From assembly GCA_030043495.1 (NCBI GenBank), contig JASHXO010000080.1, positions 1 to 8,105 of the forward strand: a stretch of DNA of 8,105 bases, given 5' to 3'. The position numbers and the translations under genes were made by a program. Below are positions 6,814-8,105 of the stretch, one piece after another. Numbering within the stretch: the stretch's first letter is position 1; each line of letters begins with the position of its first letter. The notes beneath the pieces were generated by a model. The model had not been told where the DNA came from, did not search any database, and was given only the letters and a program-made list of their open reading frames with translations. This stretch comes from Candidatus Rhabdochlamydia sp. (lineage in GTDB: Bacteria; Chlamydiota; Chlamydiia; Chlamydiales; Rhabdochlamydiaceae).

Positions 6814-6911
6814 ATTTTGGCGGTGTAATAAAGGTTATGTTGGAAGACAGCCGCTCCAACAGCAGGAACAAGAGCTTTTAAACCTGACCCTAATTGCACC
6901 GCCATTATTTT
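6811..6911. mobile_element. 85-bp insertion-element remnant with inverted ends and 8-bp target duplication
   Basis: The core is 6819-6903. Its ends are GGCGGTGTAAT and, reading inward on the other strand, GGCGGTGCAAT, with weaker matching for about 23 bases (about 17 of 23 identical). It is flanked by exact direct repeats ATTATTTT at 6811-6818 and 6904-6911. Inverted ends plus an 8-bp duplication are the hallmark of transposition. IS families with such duplications include IS256 and ISL3; I cannot decide between them. No transposase fits in 85 bases, so this is an internally deleted or miniature derivative. It inserted between the stop codon of the deoxyribosyltransferase-like gene and its terminator. 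Confidence 0.75.
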
Positions 6912-7453
6912 GTATTAATGTTTTGGCCGAGCTGCTTTGTCATTTCAAAAGGTTTTGAAAAATCACTAACAGAAATCATCGAAGTAATATTGGCATTCTC
7001 TGATTCTTTCAATAGATGAAAACTAATACTCGGGAAGATTTCGCTTAGTGCCCTGCAGTAAGGTTTTAAATTTGGATCTTTGACATCTTCTATAGAGTAA
7101 ATTGTAATTCCCAATGCTATCGCATATCCCATTTCCATAACAGCGGCTCGGCCAAGGTAACCCTCAAAATTTGCTACGACCAGGAAAGTGGATCTTCTGA
7201 TTTTAGCAAAAACGGAATCTTGAAGAAGTTTAGGGTTTGTGACTGGATCAGAATTGAGAATGACAAATTCGTCATCGGGATTAACTGCCTCTCCTGCAGG
7301 AGAAAGGACAGATACATGATTACGCTTGAGTTCTTCTTTCAATCTCATAATTTGTTGAAAGTGTTTCCGAAATGAACCACTTATTACAGTAAAAAGTGTA
7401 CTATTGCAATAGCAATAAGCGTCTTTCTCTTGGGGAAATTTTTCCTTGATCAT
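6905..7453 (-). CDS. Nucleoside 2-deoxyribosyltransferase-like protein
   Basis: Encodes 182 residues. After a variable N-terminus, TVISGSFRKHFQQI (22-35) looks like the first strand and glycine-rich loop of the family. HVSVLSPAGE follows as the second strand. GYLGRAAVMEMGYAIALG (98-115) matches the GxxGxxxxExGxA signature, with Glu107 as the likely nucleophile. Enzymes of this fold cleave or exchange the glycosidic bond of (deoxy)nucleosides or nucleotides; related folds also serve in NAD or nucleotide hydrolysis, so the substrate is open. It starts seven bases after the Nudix stop, with AAGGA overlapping that stop, so the two genes form an operon and are probably coupled. Its TAA stop lies within one copy of the 8-bp duplication of the adjacent insertion, which did not alter the protein end. 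Confidence 0.7.
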   Translation of the reverse strand: MIKEKFPQEKDAYCYCNSTLFTVISGSFRKHFQQIMRLKEELKRNHVSVLSPAGEAVNPDDEFVILNSDPVTNPKLLQDSVFAKIRRSTFLVVANFEGYLGRAAVMEMGYAIALGITIYSIEDVKDPNLKPYCRALSEIFPSISFHLLKESENANITSMISVSDFSKPFEMTKQLGQNINTK

Positions 7454-7457
7454 AGTG

Positions 7458-7462
7458 TCCTT
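7458..7462 (-). promoter_or_regulatory. Shine-Dalgarno AAGGA overlapping the Nudix stop codon
   Basis: The minus strand reads AGTTAAGGACACTATG: the TAA stop of the Nudix gene shares bases with AAGGA, four bases before ATG 7453. This arrangement supports translational coupling of the pair. Confidence 0.6.
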
Positions 7463-7967
7463 AACTCTTCTTAATTGTTTTGGTTCTTAAAATATTTTTC
7501 AGCTCATCCTCTACTAACCTATAAGCTTCTCCTTGAGCTGTGAGTAGATTCAAAGTCTCAAATTCCTCTAACGAAACCCATCGATATGAATAGTGTTCTT
7601 CTAGATTAATATTCACTATGAGGTTTTCAGGAACAAAAGCATGATAGAGGTATAAGCCGTATTGACCATCACAAGAAGTGCGACTCATTGTCGTCTTGAG
7701 AAGGCGGAATGTATTTTGTGGAAGTTGCGCTCCCAGCTCTTCATTTAGTTCACGAATAAGGCCCAAAAGCGGGGTCTCGCCTTGTTCCAACTTACCTCCT
7801 GGAATTCCCCAGAGAAGGTGCTGTTGGTCTTTTCTTGCTCTTTGCAGAACCAAAAATTTATTTTTTTTTTGCAAAAACGCAGTCACTACTTGACAAGGTG
7901 GGATAATAGCTCTACTGCAAAGAGGATCCCAGGGAGAAAGGTAGATGAAAGATTTTGTTACTGACAT
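7461..7967 (-). CDS. Nudix hydrolase (MutT-like)
   Basis: Encodes 168 residues with a complete Nudix box at 58-80: GKLEQGE, then REL, NEE, LGA, fitting Gx5Ex7REUxEExGU, which binds Mg2+ and hydrolyses a nucleoside diphosphate linked to another group. The box is preceded by LLWGIPGG, common in MutT-type nucleotide pyrophosphatases. Residues 27-42 (VVTAFLQKKNKFLVLQ) form the usual first strands. The exact substrate is not predictable. The start at 7967 has GGAGG eight bases upstream, so it is well supported. It is the first gene of a two-gene minus-strand operon with the deoxyribosyltransferase-like protein; a shared role in nucleotide pool cleaning or salvage is inferred. Confidence 0.9.
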   Translation of the reverse strand: MSVTKSFIYLSPWDPLCSRAIIPPCQVVTAFLQKKNKFLVLQRARKDQQHLLWGIPGGKLEQGETPLLGLIRELNEELGAQLPQNTFRLLKTTMSRTSCDGQYGLYLYHAFVPENLIVNINLEEHYSYRWVSLEEFETLNLLTAQGEAYRLVEDELKNILRTKTIKKS

Positions 7968-7975
7968 TTAAAAAG

Positions 7976-7980
7976 CCTCC
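7976..7980 (-). promoter_or_regulatory. Shine-Dalgarno GGAGG of the Nudix gene
   Basis: GGAGG on the minus strand lies eight bases before ATG 7967 (GGAGGCTTTTTAAATG) and supports that start. Confidence 0.7.
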
Positions 7981-8105
7981 ACTATGACTTTAGAGAATGC
8001 CCCATTTTTAGTTGAAATTCCTGTGGCTCCAACCGTCGCTGCTTAGATCAGACGGCGATTATCTCATTTGTCTCTCTTATTTGCAGTATGTTTCTCCTTG
8101 TCTCA

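Noticed and set aside
7984..8046. 20-codon plus-strand frame starting at ATG 7984
   Set aside because: It is very short, has no ribosome binding site and lies opposite the Nudix leader region.
8033..8055. Hairpin CCGTC/GACGG upstream of the Nudix gene
   Set aside because: The five-base stem with a 13-base loop and no T-run is too weak to call a terminator or operator.

Overview
The window looks like an accessory region of an AT-rich bacterium, most probably a member of the phylum Chlamydiae (an environmental or amoeba-associated chlamydia). The main argument is the first gene. Its C-terminal half carries an alpha/beta-hydrolase-like domain with an NPTHG motif, a nucleophile-type HSEG motif and an ADHAF motif, which together recall, from memory, the DUF687 proteins of Chlamydiae. 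Species cannot be named from the sequence.

Layout. Positions 1-1305 hold the 3' part of an RHS-repeat gene that enters from the left edge. It has an RHS core end followed by the hydrolase-like tip. It overlaps by 17 bases the first of three tandem paralogous genes (1289-1867, 1911-2495, 2541-3131) encoding small proteins of 192-196 residues with a hydrophobic N-terminus. Arrangement and export signals suggest a polymorphic toxin followed by an amplified set of immunity or accessory proteins. This is inference. The next 445 bases contain no intact gene. They hold a terminator-like hairpin, a short decayed coding remnant resembling the end of a tyrosine phosphatase, and a 12-base palindrome.

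From 3577 to 5016 lies a 12-helix MFS symporter gene that is broken by a 165-bp near-perfect palindromic MITE-like element. Removing the element and one CTAG copy restores one uninterrupted frame of 424 residues, so the disruption looks recent. A class I SAM-dependent methyltransferase (5024-5821) follows seven bases later and converges on a minus-strand DNA methyltransferase (5828-6649, start reassigned from its ribosome binding site).

Farther right, two minus-strand genes form a compact operon: a Nudix hydrolase (7967 to 7461) then a nucleoside 2-deoxyribosyltransferase-like protein (7453 to 6905). Just beyond the stop of the latter sits a second, 85-bp insertion remnant with inverted ends and an exact 8-bp duplication (ATTATTTT). 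It has separated the stop codon from its terminator hairpin. The window therefore combines a toxin-type locus, gene amplification, two non-autonomous mobile remnants and a nucleotide/DNA-modification cluster. The strongest new observations are the two insertion elements, each of which permits reconstruction of the pre-insertion sequence, and the RHS-hydrolase plus triplicated exported-protein module.
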